64,000 bases of DNA from Halisarca cf. caerulea (taxonomy: Eukaryota > Porifera > Demospongiae > Chondrillida > Halisarcidae), in contig CAUJGJ010000087.1 in assembly GCA_963170055.1 (NCBI GenBank), forward strand, positions 218,501-282,500, read 5' to 3'. The first letter of the stretch is position 1; every line of letters begins with the position of its first letter. Made by a program: the position numbers and the translations under genes. The notes beneath the pieces are model-generated. The model had not been told where the DNA came from. It did not search any database and was given only the letters and a program-made list of their open reading frames with translations. Below are positions 1 to 11,800 of the stretch, piece after piece.

Positions 1-262
1 TAGCAGCGATAGACGCTCCTACATTCAAAGTAGCATAAAACTTATGTATAACCTATCACACCGGGTGATATGATGACCATTTTGTCATCGTGGGGAGAAC
101 TTATGTATATGTATCTAAGAATCTAAGAATTATTCTAGTTTGGCCTATGGTTGATTTTTATATTAGTATTTTACTATCAAAGTTTTTATTCGGGCATATT
201 AGTTATTACGCATACATTTTAAAATTTCTAATAACAAAAAGAACATGCACTTTATTGATTGC
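1..262. other. Left edge, no gene seen
   Basis: AT-rich sequence. Short open frames here have no recognisable domain or coding character. I see nothing I can name. Confidence 0.5.
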
Positions 263-327
263 CTTCATGAATGAAATGATATAGGGGGCATGCAACTTCT
301 GGCCCCTATATTATTTCAGTTATGAAG
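263..327. repeat. Imperfect 25-bp-arm hairpin downstream of the Helitron ORFs
   Basis: The arm starting cttcat at 263 and running to atagggg is complementary, with about five mismatches, to the arm starting cccctatat at 303 and ending atgaag at 327. The inner 15 bp (273-287 against 303-317) have one mismatch. It lies about 230 bases beyond the OTU stop codon on the minus strand, where a Helitron 3' terminal hairpin could sit. I do not find a convincing CTRR end next to it, so the assignment to the element is a guess. Confidence 0.45.
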
Positions 328-553
328 CGTCGCATGAGGAACGAATCAAATTTTGATATCCTTTGCAAGCATGAGACAAAACCAAAAGTTGCAAATAATG
401 ACAAAATATAATTACATGTGCATAAACAAAGTCCTCAATACAATTACATTTCACAGCCCCAGTGAGACCTAAATGATACAAAGGGTTTGAAAAAGAGTGA
501 GATGTGGACATAGTTGGCAATAATGCTGTGAAATGAGAAGAGTCAAAAAATCC

Positions 554-1168
554 TCAGATGACGGGGTATTCTTCAACCAAAGGCAAGTACTTGATGTGAT
601 TGTTCATTCTCCTGTCTTTCTGTTGAAACAATCGTTCTATCTCCACAGATGAACTGTTTAAATCCACTCTGCCAAGTTTTCCTACACTTCTGTGTCGCAT
701 ATAGCCATACATGTATATTGGCCTCTTTAACATAAAACACAAGGCATGTAAGTGGAAATGATTTCCCCAGCATTGATCTTGAGCTGCTTCTTGCAAAAGT
801 TTGATCCATTCCCTTTCTGTAATTGCTGTAATATTTTCTTCATTTCGATCCACATTACGTAATAATAGTTGTGTACTAGGCTTCATCACCTCAAATATAT
901 GCTCCTTATTTCTTATTAAGCTGTATACAGTGATTGTTCTCAGATGTCCTGCATATTCTTCTGTACCATGCAGTGCAATGGAGATGGCATTATACATACA
1001 GTTCCCATCGCCCGTGGTCCTCACTGGAACATATTCTGATGTAAATGAAGGCAAAAGTTTTTCTTGTACAGACATGTCCACCACATGTGTTTTCACATTG
1101 AAAATGTCATTTTTCTGTTTGTTAACCTCATTTATTAAAGTTTCCATAGAAATCTTGTTAGCTTCCAT
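554..1168 (-). CDS. OTU-family cysteine protease ORF of the Helitron
   Basis: The translation carries the OTU nucleophile motif GDGNCMYNAIS (Asp and catalytic Cys) about 55 residues in, and a C-terminal NHIKYLPL segment that supplies the expected histidine. About 204 aa matches an isolated OTU domain. OTU enzymes cleave ubiquitin-like conjugates; OTU modules are known accessories of Helentron/Helitron2-type elements, where their role is unproven. It follows the helicase in the same frame, separated by stop codons, so it could be the C-terminus of the original polyprotein or a separate ORF. The ATG at 1168 is preferred over the upstream TTG. The ORF itself is intact, unlike its neighbours. Confidence 0.75.
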   Translation of the reverse strand: MEANKISMETLINEVNKQKNDIFNVKTHVVDMSVQEKLLPSFTSEYVPVRTTGDGNCMYNAISIALHGTEEYAGHLRTITVYSLIRNKEHIFEVMKPSTQLLLRNVDRNEENITAITEREWIKLLQEAAQDQCWGNHFHLHALCFMLKRPIYMYGYMRHRSVGKLGRVDLNSSSVEIERLFQQKDRRMNNHIKYLPLVEEYPVI

Positions 1169-1291
1169 CAAGCCCTATAAATCTTTCATTGACTGTCTCT
1201 CTTTACTTTTGAGAATGTCCTGAATGTTCCGCATAAATTCTCTCACCTCCTTCGTACATGTTGTGTGAATTTCTTCACTTGATAATTGTAC

Positions 1292-3118
1292 TTAGTCTAC
1301 TGGTACATCTCTCTTCATTTCCTCCAAGACGTCCCTCAAAAAGTCATCCAAATCTGTTTCCATCATGCTTATATTTTGAAGAGAAGTGGGTGGTTCATCC
1401 TCCTGAGACAGTGACAAATCCACCGGCAGCACCTCTGGATTATCTTGACTTGGCTGACTACAAACAACGGCATGCTGTGTACTTCTCAAACGCTCCATTT
1501 CCTTGTCCACCCTTTTGTTGGCATAAAGTTTCTTGGGTTCAAATTTCACCAGTGCTATGCCATTTAATGTCCTCACCCGACTCAATGCCACATAAGACAT
1601 TCCAGCCTCAAACACTTTCTCACCAAGGTCCAACACAGCAGAATCAAGTGACAGACCCCGCAATTTGTGTAAAGTGGCAGCCCAACACACAATTAAGGGT
1701 ATCTGAGTCCGCTGTAGAACGGTGCCTTGCCGTCCATAGAATCGCACCGACATGGGTTCAATGGCCACTGCCTCCTGTTGTCCATTGGGGATGCACACTT
1801 TGGTAAACTGTCCTACTCTTGGATCGTGAAACTTTACATATACAATTTCAGATAAGGCTCCACGCGAGGGCTGTGTACTCTGTTTTCCGCCCCACTTGAA
1901 TCCCACAATGACTCCTTGGGCTCCATTCACTAGCCCATCTCCACACTTGATGTTACGTCGTAGCATGACTTCAGCTCCTAGTGCCATCTTTAGCCTTCTT
2001 GGTAGTCCTCCACATTCCTTGTCATCCTCTGGAATTAATTCTTCAGTCACTTTCTCATACGAGACTGCCCCATAAGTCGATCTTCTGTTTTCTAAAAGCA
2101 CATGAACGGCTTCAAATTCAAAAATTGGGGTAGTAGCAGAGAGTTTCATCAATTCTCCTTCATTAAATGCATTGCAATCTGCAACACGAGGAAACAACCT
2201 TAGAGCCTTTTCAAATGGTGGCTTTGAAAGATCAATGTTGTTTCCTGCCACCATGCGACTTTCCAGCAACTTCATATCCTGTTCTGTTTGCTTTCCTACT
2301 ATAACACGATTCAACAGGTCTGAAAAGGACAAATCCTTTTGTTGTCTCACATTTTCAGTTAACTCCACTATTTAAAAGCAGTCTTTCCAAAGGTGAGATG
2401 CCAAGCGTTTCGACTGCAGTTTTGTCACACTAAACACAAAGTGTCCATTGACAGGTGAGAGCTGATAAAAGTCGCCAACTGCAATCACATTTAGTCCTCC
2501 AAAGATGTCATCATTGGCAAATATCTCACACAGTCGATAGTGGACAGACTGGAGAACTTCATAAGATACCATACTAATTTCATCAATGATGATGGTATGT
2601 ATGCCTCTCCACAGCATCCTCAGCTCTCGAAGTGCTACAGCCGTTAACTTTAAATGGTAGGCAAACCTTCTATGCTCAACTTGAAGATTAAGTGCTCTGT
2701 GAATTGTTAAGCCATCCACATTAAATGCAGCTACACCCATTAGTGCCATGACCATGCATCCATGCACTTCATCACTTCCTTGCACTGACCTCTCGATATG
2801 TTCTCTGATGGCACGAATCACGTATGACTTTCCCGTTCCTGCACCACCAGTTATGAAGATGCGGATGGGCTTTGGTTGTGATGCCTCCTGTCCGAGATGA
2901 AATTTGTGTAACGAGCTTGTATACTGTACTACCATGTCAAATGCTTCTCTCTGTCTTGCATTCAAATTACATACCAACTCTGTGAAAGCCTTATCAGTGA
3001 GGCGCATGCGTGTGAGGGCTCCATTGGCATTATCGTCGTCTACTACTGTAGGAAGAGCATCTACATCCACCTGTTCATCTTGGACATAATTTTCAGCATT
3101 GTGTAAACCATGGTCCAC
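1292..3118 (-). pseudogene. Helitron Pif1-like helicase, two pieces split by a stop
   Basis: Residues ITGGAGTGKS in 2372-3118 form the Walker A motif, and IIIDEISMVS forms Walker B. The piece at 1292-2368 has the C-terminal SF1 motifs, including TLHKLRGLSLDSAV and SYVALSRVRT, typical of Pif1/RecD-like Helitron helicases. This is the DNA-unwinding half of the RepHel protein. One TAA codon (2372-2374) separates the halves, which are otherwise in the same frame. Another in-frame TGA at 3134 separates it from the upstream Rep part. Catalytic residues appear intact, so inactivation is by nonsense changes and not by active-site loss. Confidence 0.88.
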
Positions 3119-3133
3119 CTCCTCTTGTACATG

Positions 3134-5509
3134 TCATTGAGTAGCATCTTCCCGTTCACCATGTTGAACATTTGGTGCAACCAAATCCATGTATGCACCA
3201 TCCGAAACTGCCTGCAATTGCTGCACCGCTCTTTGTACTTCTTTTGCAAAAGTATGGTGTTCACAATTAGGCACTTTCATTTCCTTCTCACGAGCAATAA
3301 AAGCTGACAATGCACTGTCGTGTTTTTCAACTAAGTCCTGCTTCTCACATCTCCACGGAATGTACAACAGCAACAGTGAATAGTAATACTCGTCACCGTG
3401 ACTTTGTGGTGTCATAATGGGTGTTCGTAGGCACGCTTGCTTTGTACGAAGTTTGATCCATCCCAGATTGCCTTGCAATTGTAATCTAGGCTGAATGTGA
3501 CGCCCACTGCTGCCCTTTAGTGTGTCATCCCTATATACACTATCATACCATACAGAAAAGTGAGCCAACGTCATCTTTTCAAATTCATCTTCCTGGTCTT
3601 GCAGCATATCTGTCAAATAGTCCAGGTTGAAAGAGATTTGTATCCATGTCATCCAGCTCAAGTAACTCGGACCGATTCTTGAGAATCCTTGTTCTCTTTT
3701 CGGGAGGAACAGTATTGACAAAGACAACTTTACGTGAAGAATCCTTTAATGGTAAGTGGCACAACCGATAGGCTGCTTCTTGGCCACTTAGCTGCCTATG
3801 TGAAAGCATAGTGTTTCCCAATTTAGACAGTCGTTTTCGCAGTGAAGCATTGGGTGCTAGTGATTGAAGGGAATCACAGATAGCCTTCTTCACCTCTTCG
3901 CTCTCACCTTTACACATGTATGAACATATGTAAGATGCTGTCCCATAAACCGATCCAATCAACTGTATATCCATGTTGGCCTGCCATGCTAAAAGTAGTG
4001 GAGCATTGTACGGGTTGACGTTTTCTTCACCGTCGGTTCTCCTGAGAATATAGAACCGGGACTTGTTACCTACATCTTCATTATTCTTGAGACGAGTAGT
4101 GGATGATAGAGGTTGTGGAAAGTCAAAACGCCATTTTTTTGGTTTTTTTCCTTTTGTCCTTCTTGATGCAAGTAGATGTATGATTATGTCTCTGAACTCT
4201 AAGAACTACAGATCGCAAGCTGTCCTCACCACATCCTTCTTCTGGAATACTGGCAGAAATGTAACGATCGATAAAGTCAGGAGCTGCTGTTCGTCCCTCT
4301 ACCATATCAAGATTAGGGGCATCTTTCACCCACCACAAGGAATGAATGTGTGGTGATCCTCTAAGTTGAAATTCTACTCTCCAAAAGAAATCCGTTACCT
4401 CTCCAATTGGTCTTCCAGATCCCTTTATAATTTCTTTTACTATAGGCATTGGAAACGGTGTTGAAAGTGGCGTGCTGTGACAACAGGATTGCTTGTCATG
4501 AGTGTTCTTCTTTCTTCATCAGAGAGCTCATCCACTTGCTCTTTGGAGATATTCCTTCCACTGCAACTTGACAAAACCACCATTGAATCTTTCCAATGGT
4601 GGTCATCTGCACTAAAAGTGATAAAGAAAGTGGGTGGACCAAGTGTACGTAGCATTGCAAACAGTTGTATCCTTGCTGATTACCAGTACACTGCAGTTCC
4701 TCTAATGTCCCTCATGAAGCTGTAACAGTTTTCACGAACATTGGGATTTTCCCCTACTCCAGTGCTACGCAGATCTCCTGCAGTCAAAGTTTTCTTTTCT
4801 TTGTTCTTCTTCCATATGTCGGATTTCGAAGGCGGAGAGCTATCGATATACTATTTTGCAATTTTATCGCTTCCACAATGTTACACGCCCAAAATATATA
4901 TGATGGGTGTTTGGCCCAGCGTGAATCTTTACTCATTATTCTTGATTGAAAATAGTCCAAAGGTGTAATTGAGAATTGTCGATGAGTACCAAATCCATTG
5001 TTTCTATCAGGATAAAGTGTTGGAAAAGCCAGAACCTCAAGTTGTTGCTCGTTGAAAATGCTCAGTGGAGCACTAGTGATCTTCTCAAGCTGATGCACTG
5101 GAAATGTACCTTCTTGCAAATAGTTGGTTACTGGTACATCTGGCATCAGGAAATCACTACGGACAACACCTGATTCTTCCATTGCCTCTTCCTCATAATC
5201 AGTTTCCACAAAGTTCTCCTGGCAATGCTCTGTGATTTCCACATTCTTGTAAGCAACATTGTTTTCTTTCAACCATTGCAATGCATTCATTACAATAGTA
5301 TAGCGACACCGATAGTACAATGGCTTGGATTCTTTCGATGCAGTGGGTGGCTTTATGTACACAATGTCACTACTGGTAGCCGGTCGTGGAAGTCGATTTA
5401 AGACTTCAGTCATGGATGATGGAAAGTTGATCACCTGTCCAGTTATTCCTCTTTGTCCACCACGTGGCAGAATAACTAACTTCATAAATGGTGCCACATG
5501 CACGTGCAA
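3134..5509 (-). pseudogene. Helitron Rep (HUH endonuclease) region, frameshifted
   Basis: From the N-terminus: a segment with GGQRGITGQVINFP (typical Helitron N-terminal region, 4784-5509), TLGPPTFFITFSADD (4440-4655), the HUH metal-binding motif within FQLRGSPHIHSLWW (4123-4449), then the catalytic tyrosine segment ASYICSYMCKGE (3585-3974), in which two tyrosines precede a lysine. The HUH nuclease nicks and joins single-stranded DNA during rolling-circle transposition. Pieces lie in three frames; the shift near 4140 is in a run of A/T. Joining them would give a protein of normal Rep length. It cannot be expressed as it stands. Confidence 0.87.
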
Positions 5510-5531
5510 TGAGACGCTCTTCCATGCTGTT

Positions 5532-5533
<2 letters not shown>

Positions 5534-5582
<49 letters not shown>
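5534..5582. repeat. (TG)n microsatellite
   Basis: About 24 uninterrupted TG units immediately upstream (on the minus strand) of the Helitron protein-coding region, between it and the nested element. Confidence 0.95.
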
Positions 5583-5583
<1 letters not shown>

Positions 5584-5677
5584 GTGTTCGTTTGTAGTGT
5601 GTTTGTGTATACAATGTATATTGCAGTAAGAAAAGGGGGCGATTCCATTACTCCGCGTTTGAGTACGGTACTTTTCA

Positions 5678-5706
5678 CAAAAAACTGGACGACGAACGGC
5701 GGTCAA
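5678..5706 (+). repeat. Left 29-bp terminal inverted repeat
   Basis: It starts CAAAAAACTGGACG and ends GGCGGTCAA, and is an exact reverse complement of 12161-12189. Confidence 0.9.
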
Positions 5707-5774
5707 CCTGTGTACGTATGGTGACCGACCGGGCATTGACCGCTGTACGTACGGCGTACGTACGGGTGTTGTTT

Positions 5775-8556
5775 TTTTTTCACAGATTATTATTATTAGG
5801 CCCTTGGGCAAAAGTACAGATGGCATGCATACACCGATAAAAGCATAATTGTCAAATGTCCAAAAAGAAGCAATTGTTGAAGAATTTAATGTTGTAAGGG
5901 TCACTGAATTAGGACTAGATTAGTAGAGGGCAACACGTGATTCATTGTTGACCAGGTCGGTGGAGATTGGGAATCTTGGAATGACCTTCCGACTTGATCT
6001 TGATCCTCTAATACATAGTATGGAAGATCTCAGGAGGGAGAAGGACAACTGACATTACAGCCATCCTATCGTAGCTGAAAAGCGTTGCTGTTTCTTCTCA
6101 GATAGCATCATAGCCAATCAACTGTAGAAGATGGATGCAAGTCTTCCCATGCCACCTGTGGTACTGAAGACAAGGGGTGTGAATGAGCCATTTTCAATCT
6201 CAAGGACTCTCTGCTCATAGGCTCTTTTTTTCTGTCGTTCATGATGAGTGAAACAAGATGCGAGAGCAAACTTCTGATTGGACTTGGCAAAAGGGTTAAA
6301 TACCTTTACGTCAAAGAATGCCTTTTGTCCATGTGTCCAGAAGTCTCTGGCAGCTACATCCACTCGGGCCTCATTCTCGCAGATGGATGTTGCGTGATTG
6401 AGGACTTCACCATTCAGTGGCTGGAGGACAGGTTCAAGGCTGACATCGTGACAGACCTCTGCTAGTAGGCTACCGGTCAGATTTCGAACCACATTGTGGC
6501 ATATTGTGGGGAAAGCACCACGGGGGCAGCTCAGAGCATGATCGATTGTAAAGTTCTCACTACAGACACATTTGGCTGGAAGCCTATCAGGAAGCCATCC
6601 GTATCGCATATATATTGCATCCCTGAATTCACTCTTTGATAGTGAGAAGTTGTATTTCGCCAGAGGCAAAGCAGTGAGCCAACTGGAGGATCCCTTGTTC
6701 TGAGTGAGTTCCACCACCTTCTTCTGATGATCAGGTAGGTTGAGGGAAGAGGCTTTGTCAGCATCACATTCTCTCCTCTCAGTCTTGACTCTTTGTTTTA
6801 TCCTTCTTTGTTCGGCTGATGTGTCCTTTCTGAGTACGTGTTGACTCTCTAGGATAAGATTCACAACAGGACTACAGATGTCCTGGGAGACTTGGTAGTA
6901 GGAGGATGAAAGCTTGGTGAAGTCTGGGATTCCCAAGCCACCAAGCCGGCAGGGAAGTGATAAGAGTTCACGCTCCTGATCTGAGATGGCTGATTTGCCT
7001 GTCAAGGCAGGAATAAACTCATTTCTGATTATGTCTTCCAGTGGAGTAAAGGCATCACAGGAACCAGGGGTTGTACGCATCAAATAGCTCCATGTATTCT
7101 TCAGGCCATGGGTGAAGCCACAGTATGCAGCATGAGGCTCGGTAGCAGCAACTTGAGAGAGTGTGTGAATCTGAGAAATCCACTTCTGGACTTTCCTTTG
7201 GAGAAAGGTGTCAAGGAAGCTCTCATCTCCGATCGCCGATCCGAGGTATTGGTGGCCACTTGTGGTAACGTCTATTTTGTGAGCAGCAAACAATTCCTGT
7301 GCCACATGAAGGTGATCTTCTTTAGTGAGCAACCATGTTTTACCAGCATTGGGATAATATCTAAATGAGGGGCCAATCTCATTCAACTTCTCCCACCATG
7401 CCAACAATCCAGTCAAGCCACCACCGGCAGAAGCATCGTCGGCAAACCAAACCTGGTGGGCAAGGTCCTTGAGCCGACGAATGAGAGGCACCACTGCCAG
7501 AGCATACATCGTCATTGCAAGTGGGTCTCCTTGAGTGGTGCCCTCTGAAGAGAGTAGCGTTTCTCCCTCAATGAAGAGACTGGAATCATCCCGATAAGTG
7601 TTGGTGAGGGCAATGGCAAGGGAAGGGCAGAGAGAGTGAATATTCAGGAGAGCAGTTTGTCGGTTGAGCAAATTAAATGCATTAGATGCATCAACAAATA
7701 GGATAGCTTCAGTGTTGGGGTCTCTAAAGATTGCTCTCATGGAGTGTACCCCAATCTCACAACCAGCTTCCTGACCGGCACACAGTTGAATGGTGCCTGC
7801 CAAGTCCACGATTTCTTCACCAATGACAGCCAGAATTGCTTTGCTGACAATTCTTCTCACCACTTCTCCAATGCCTATGGGCCTGACACCTGGCTGTTTA
7901 TCAAGAGCCATGAGTTTGCAGGCCGTATATCCACTGAGTCCTTCTGGATCAACATAGCTGGTGGAGATCTTCTTTGCAACTAAGGCTAGACTTGCACAGA
8001 GGTCATCAGATACTGTCCGAAAAGAAGTACAAGTCCTCTTCCAGAAGGTGGCATCAGCCCCCGATGGGCCAGCTCCCCCCTGAGTCTTCAGTGCAGCCTT
8101 GTGAATAGCTTCAGCATCCAAACAGTCAAATATGACAGGGTGAAAGTCTCCCTCTCGCTCAGAGAGAACAGAGTCAGGGTTGACATCATTCTTTAGGGGA
8201 TGTTTGGCCTTCAGCTCATCCAAGACGGTAGCACTCGGATCAGTGGTTTGAGGCCTGTCATGAATTGACAGGATGGATGCCTCCGATGATGCAAAAAGTC
8301 TCATTGCAGCCTTTACCTTACCCATTTTCATTAGCTTAGAGAATTTCTTGGCAAGAGTATCTTCCCGGACTGTGCGGGAACTGGTAGAGAGTCTTTGCTG
8401 GAGAATGTTACCTTCATGAAGGAGTTCAGAGATGTTACCTTGCTTCCATAGTGCTAGTCTCTTCTCCAGGCAAGATATATTCTCCTTGACTGTAGCATTG
8501 GGATGAGGCTTTTGGAGTAGTAGGGGTGGTAGAATTATCACAGCAGTTAAGGCTAT
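5775..8556 (-). mobile_element. 5'-truncated non-LTR retrotransposon with 12-bp TSD
   Basis: The segment is bracketed by cgggtgttgttt at 5763-5774 and 8557-8568. The minus-strand 3' end has an A-rich tail with TAA/ATT units, and the 5' end stops inside the coding region. This is the classic outcome of target-primed reverse transcription. Related copy: 8798-12140, same orientation. The C-terminal part beyond 6118 is frameshifted but recognisable down to about 5950 (conserved RGSRSS). Confidence 0.88.
6118..8556 (-). CDS. Reverse transcriptase with restriction-like endonuclease tail
   Basis: An ~810-aa open frame runs into the 5' truncation point, so the first Met is not the native start. Reverse transcriptase signatures: GVRPIGIGEVVRR, FVDASNAFN (first catalytic Asp), SEGTTQGDPLAM and VWFADDAS (catalytic Asp pair). 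After the RT come a zinc-like CVCSENFTIDHALSC cluster and a PD-(D/E)XK-like nuclease (EARVDV, then FFDVKVFNP about 16 residues on). This couples cleavage of a DNA target to cDNA synthesis. The RT core is intact over its whole length; the last ~50 residues are lost by a frameshift after GGMGRLAS. The exact clade is not certain; the layout is that of R2/NeSL-like elements lacking an AP endonuclease. Confidence 0.85.
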   Translation of the reverse strand: MALTAVIILPPLLLQKPHPNATVKENISCLEKRLALWKQGNISELLHEGNILQQRLSTSSRTVREDTLAKKFSKLMKMGKVKAAMRLFASSEASILSIHDRPQTTDPSATVLDELKAKHPLKNDVNPDSVLSEREGDFHPVIFDCLDAEAIHKAALKTQGGAGPSGADATFWKRTCTSFRTVSDDLCASLALVAKKISTSYVDPEGLSGYTACKLMALDKQPGVRPIGIGEVVRRIVSKAILAVIGEEIVDLAGTIQLCAGQEAGCEIGVHSMRAIFRDPNTEAILFVDASNAFNLLNRQTALLNIHSLCPSLAIALTNTYRDDSSLFIEGETLLSSEGTTQGDPLAMTMYALAVVPLIRRLKDLAHQVWFADDASAGGGLTGLLAWWEKLNEIGPSFRYYPNAGKTWLLTKEDHLHVAQELFAAHKIDVTTSGHQYLGSAIGDESFLDTFLQRKVQKWISQIHTLSQVAATEPHAAYCGFTHGLKNTWSYLMRTTPGSCDAFTPLEDIIRNEFIPALTGKSAISDQERELLSLPCRLGGLGIPDFTKLSSSYYQVSQDICSPVVNLILESQHVLRKDTSAEQRRIKQRVKTERRECDADKASSLNLPDHQKKVVELTQNKGSSSWLTALPLAKYNFSLSKSEFRDAIYMRYGWLPDRLPAKCVCSENFTIDHALSCPRGAFPTICHNVVRNLTGSLLAEVCHDVSLEPVLQPLNGEVLNHATSICENEARVDVAARDFWTHGQKAFFDVKVFNPFAKSNQKFALASCFTHHERQKKRAYEQRVLEIENGSFTPLVFSTTGGMGRLASIFYS

Positions 8557-8797
8557 CGGGTGTTGTTTGTGCCTACGCGTTTTCTTCTTTCTAGCTGACG
8601 CTTTCGCAATTGGCTTGTGGCTTTTGCCTTTGCGTCTTAAAACGAAATTCGCTACTTTACGTTCCTAAAATAAGCCATTCTTGCTCGGAAAACCGATTCC
8701 AGCGAACCGATATCAATGCGCAATAATGACGTAATTATTATTGGCCTATCGTCCGTACGGCGTACGTCTGGCGAGTGTACGGTGTACGTCCGTTGAT
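8557..8797. other. Middle part of the interrupted MITE
   Basis: This is host-element sequence between the two retrotransposons. It contains the right copy of the 12-bp duplication (8557-8568), a GTACG-rich palindromic stretch (8750-8790) and the left copy of the 9-bp duplication tccgttgat (8789-8797). No coding sequence is seen. Confidence 0.6.
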
Positions 8798-8876
8798 AGT
8801 AGTAATAATAATAATAGTAAAGCAATGAAAATAACAAATATAATATACATAGTTCATATGTCCTTTAATGTATGAG

Positions 8877-11800
8877 TTAGTGTGATACATTGCCCTCTGC
8901 AACTGCCAATGCGATGGAATCAGGGGTATTGTTGCTACGGGCAGATGATCTTGAGCCTCGGATGGCTACAATTGCTGCTTTGAGTAGGCCAAAACACAGC
9001 CGGCATCTTAGCCATCTCATGGTTTTGGCATAGGGGTGGTCTCTCTTTTGGGACAGGAGTGATGCTAGTCTCTTGTATGCTACGGTTGTGCTAGGTCCCA
9101 TACCTCCTGTTGCTGAGAAAACAAGAGGTACAAATGATCCATGTTCCACCTCTCGAACCCTCTGGTCATAGGATCTCCGCTTTTCTTGCTCATGCTTGCG
9201 GTAGATGGAAGTGAGAGGTGTGTTGGCTCGATTCTGGTTTGATGCTGCAAAGGGATTGAATACCCGTCTATCAAAAAATGCATCTTCACCAGATTGCCAA
9301 AAGCCTCTGCAACGAATGTCAAGTCGGGCTTCATCTTGGGCATTTGCACTTCATCTGTCTAGCCTTTCCCAGTAAGGGGCTGGAGTGTTGGTTCAATCTC
9401 AGTGTTGGTGCAGACCTCTGAAATCAGTGAAGCAGATAGGTCTCTGATGTCATTGTGACGATGGATAGGTAAACCACCTACCCTACAACTAAGAGCATGC
9501 TGGACATCATTGCTCTTGCCACAAACACATGTCATGGCCATGTTGGAGGGTCGCCAACCATAGCGAAGTGCCAAGGCGTCACGGAAGGCTCCTTTATGTA
9601 AGGCAAATCCATGTTCTTCTATCGGCAAGGTGGTCAACCATGATGATGAACCTCTCTCCTGTGCTAGGGAGACTGCTCGTTGCTGGGTCGAAGGAATGGA
9701 CTTCACAATGACCTCTGCCCTGGCTATTTCCGCTTCTTTGTTTGACTGGTGTACAGTTTGCCTTGCTTTGTGTTGGTCCTCTCTAATTATCTCAATATTC
9801 AGATTCACGTCTTCTAGGATGGAAAGAATGAGAGGCTTGGTCACCGTCAAGGAGTTGTCGAACTCCTGTTGTGTCACCTCTGTTGGGATTTTGATTCCCA
9901 AACCTCCAAGTTTTTGAGGCAGACTGAAGAGACTTCTGTCTGCGTCATTAAGGTGATGTTTTCCAGTAATGGCAGGAATGAGTTTGTGTCTAAGTACATC
10001 CTCGATTGGTTGCAAAAGGTGGTTGATGTTTCGAGTTGATCTTGATAAAAAGAGCCACTTGTGTTGGATGCTTTGAGTCAACACTGTGTAAGCTGCTTGT
10101 GGTTGAGATGCAGCAATCTCCGCCAAACTTTCTAATTCCTGTTTCCATTGTGCAACCTTCTCACTGACGTAAACTTCTTTGAAAGTTGTATTTCCAATAG
10201 TAGAGCCTAGGGATTTACTACCCAATGTAGTGATGTGAATCTTAGAATCTTCAAATAATTTCTTTGCTTCTTCGTGATGCTCTCCTTTGACGATAAGTAT
10301 AGATTTGGATGCATTGACAAAGTAGCCAAAATTTGGTCCAGTTTGTGTTACTCTGTCCCACCAGCTACGAAGGTGAGCAAGCTTGCCACCAGCAGAAGAA
10401 TCATCTGCATACCAGATTTGCTGAGCCCTAGCAGATTTAAGTTGTAGGATTAGTGGGAGAATACCGATTGCATACATGGCCATGGCAAGTGGGTCTCCTT
10501 GTGTGGTACCTTCCTTTGAGAAGATAATTTTACCATCAATGTATAATTCCGGGTCTTGTCTGTATGTATTGATGAGTATGTTGGCTAGGGGTGGACATAA
10601 CTGCTGCACGTTGCGAAGGGTGGCCTGACGATTGAGATTATTAAATGCATTTGAAGCATCGATCAACAGAACTGCCTCAGTGGAATTCATCTCAAAGATC
10701 TCATCAAGGGCATGAATTGCTGCTTCACAACTGTATTTCTGCCCTGCACAAAGTTGGTTGGTTCCAACAGTGTCTTGGATGTCAACATGAATGATGGATA
10801 AAATGGCCTTGCTAATGATTCTTCTTGCAACTTCTCCTATTCCTATCGGCCTAACTCCTGGGCACTTATCAAGAGCGATAAGTCTGCTGGATGTCAGTGG
10901 TATCAGAGGTTTGGGATCAACCATAGAGGTGGCCAATCGTCTGGCAGTTGAGGCTAGGGCAGAGCAGAGTTCAGAGGACGCACCTTGAAAAGAAGAGCAC
11001 ATTCTTTTCCACAAGCAGGCATCCATGCCAGAAGGCCCTGCACTTCCATCCGTTCTTAATGCAGCCTTTAGGATGCTAACACCATCTAGTTCATCAAAAA
11101 TTGTGGGATGAAAGATGTGTGAAGGCTCAAAATCCTTATCCAACAAGGCTGTAGGATGTACTAGACGTGCAGCCGGATGCTTTTCCAAAAGGATATCGTG
11201 AACTGTTTTACCGTTAATTGATTGATCAAGGGGTAATGGCGTGGCAATGTTGTCCATGATGAGACGCGATGCAGCACGAAGTTTTCCTTTCATCAAAAGT
11301 TCGGCAAACTTCCTGCTTTTGGTATTTGAGTCAAGATTGGAATGTGTGTGACTAAATCTCCGTTGAATAGCTCATCCTTCTTCAAGCAAAGTGAGGAGAT
11401 TTCCCTCGTGCCAATGCCTCATCCGCCTTTCCATACACTTCATGTGATCCTTTGTTTTTGATGTTTTGAAAGGTTTTTGCAGGATCATTGCTGGGAGAAT
11501 CATTGCAGCCTTAAGTGCGACTCCTTCTATTGCAGACGCTTCCCTGTAGGATATAAAGAGGTGGGCCATCTCTTGGACAAAACTCTTTCCTTGTCGACCT
11601 GAAGGGATTTTGAACAAGTTTTGCCTCCAGTGTACAATCTCTGAGTAGATGAGGTCAATGTCAGCTGATATTTTGATTCCATCAATTTCTCCCCATTTAA
11701 ATTGATTGTTGGCAGTTGTGAAAGGGGCAAGATCAGGAATAAGATCTGATGAGGATGGATTAGAGCCTTCAGACAAAGATGAAACAGGTACATTAGACTG

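Larger units (their letters stand above)
263..5509 (-). mobile_element. Decayed autonomous Helitron (RepHel plus OTU)
   Basis: Minus-strand pieces appear in the usual Helitron order: conserved N-terminal region (4784-5509), HUH replication initiator (about 3585-4655), Pif1-type helicase (1292-3118) and an OTU cysteine-protease ORF (554-1168). Helitrons transpose by rolling-circle replication using these Rep and helicase activities. The element is dead: the reading frame shifts at about 4445, 4140 (in a homopolymer) and 3630, and single in-frame stops separate pieces at 3134, 2372 and 1292. Both outer boundaries are uncertain; the given ends are the hairpin at 263 and the start of the recognisable protein. 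Confidence 0.85.

Noticed and set aside
1258..1806. 182-codon plus-strand frame opposite the Helitron helicase
   Set aside because: Antisense shadow of a recognisable Pif1-like coding region.
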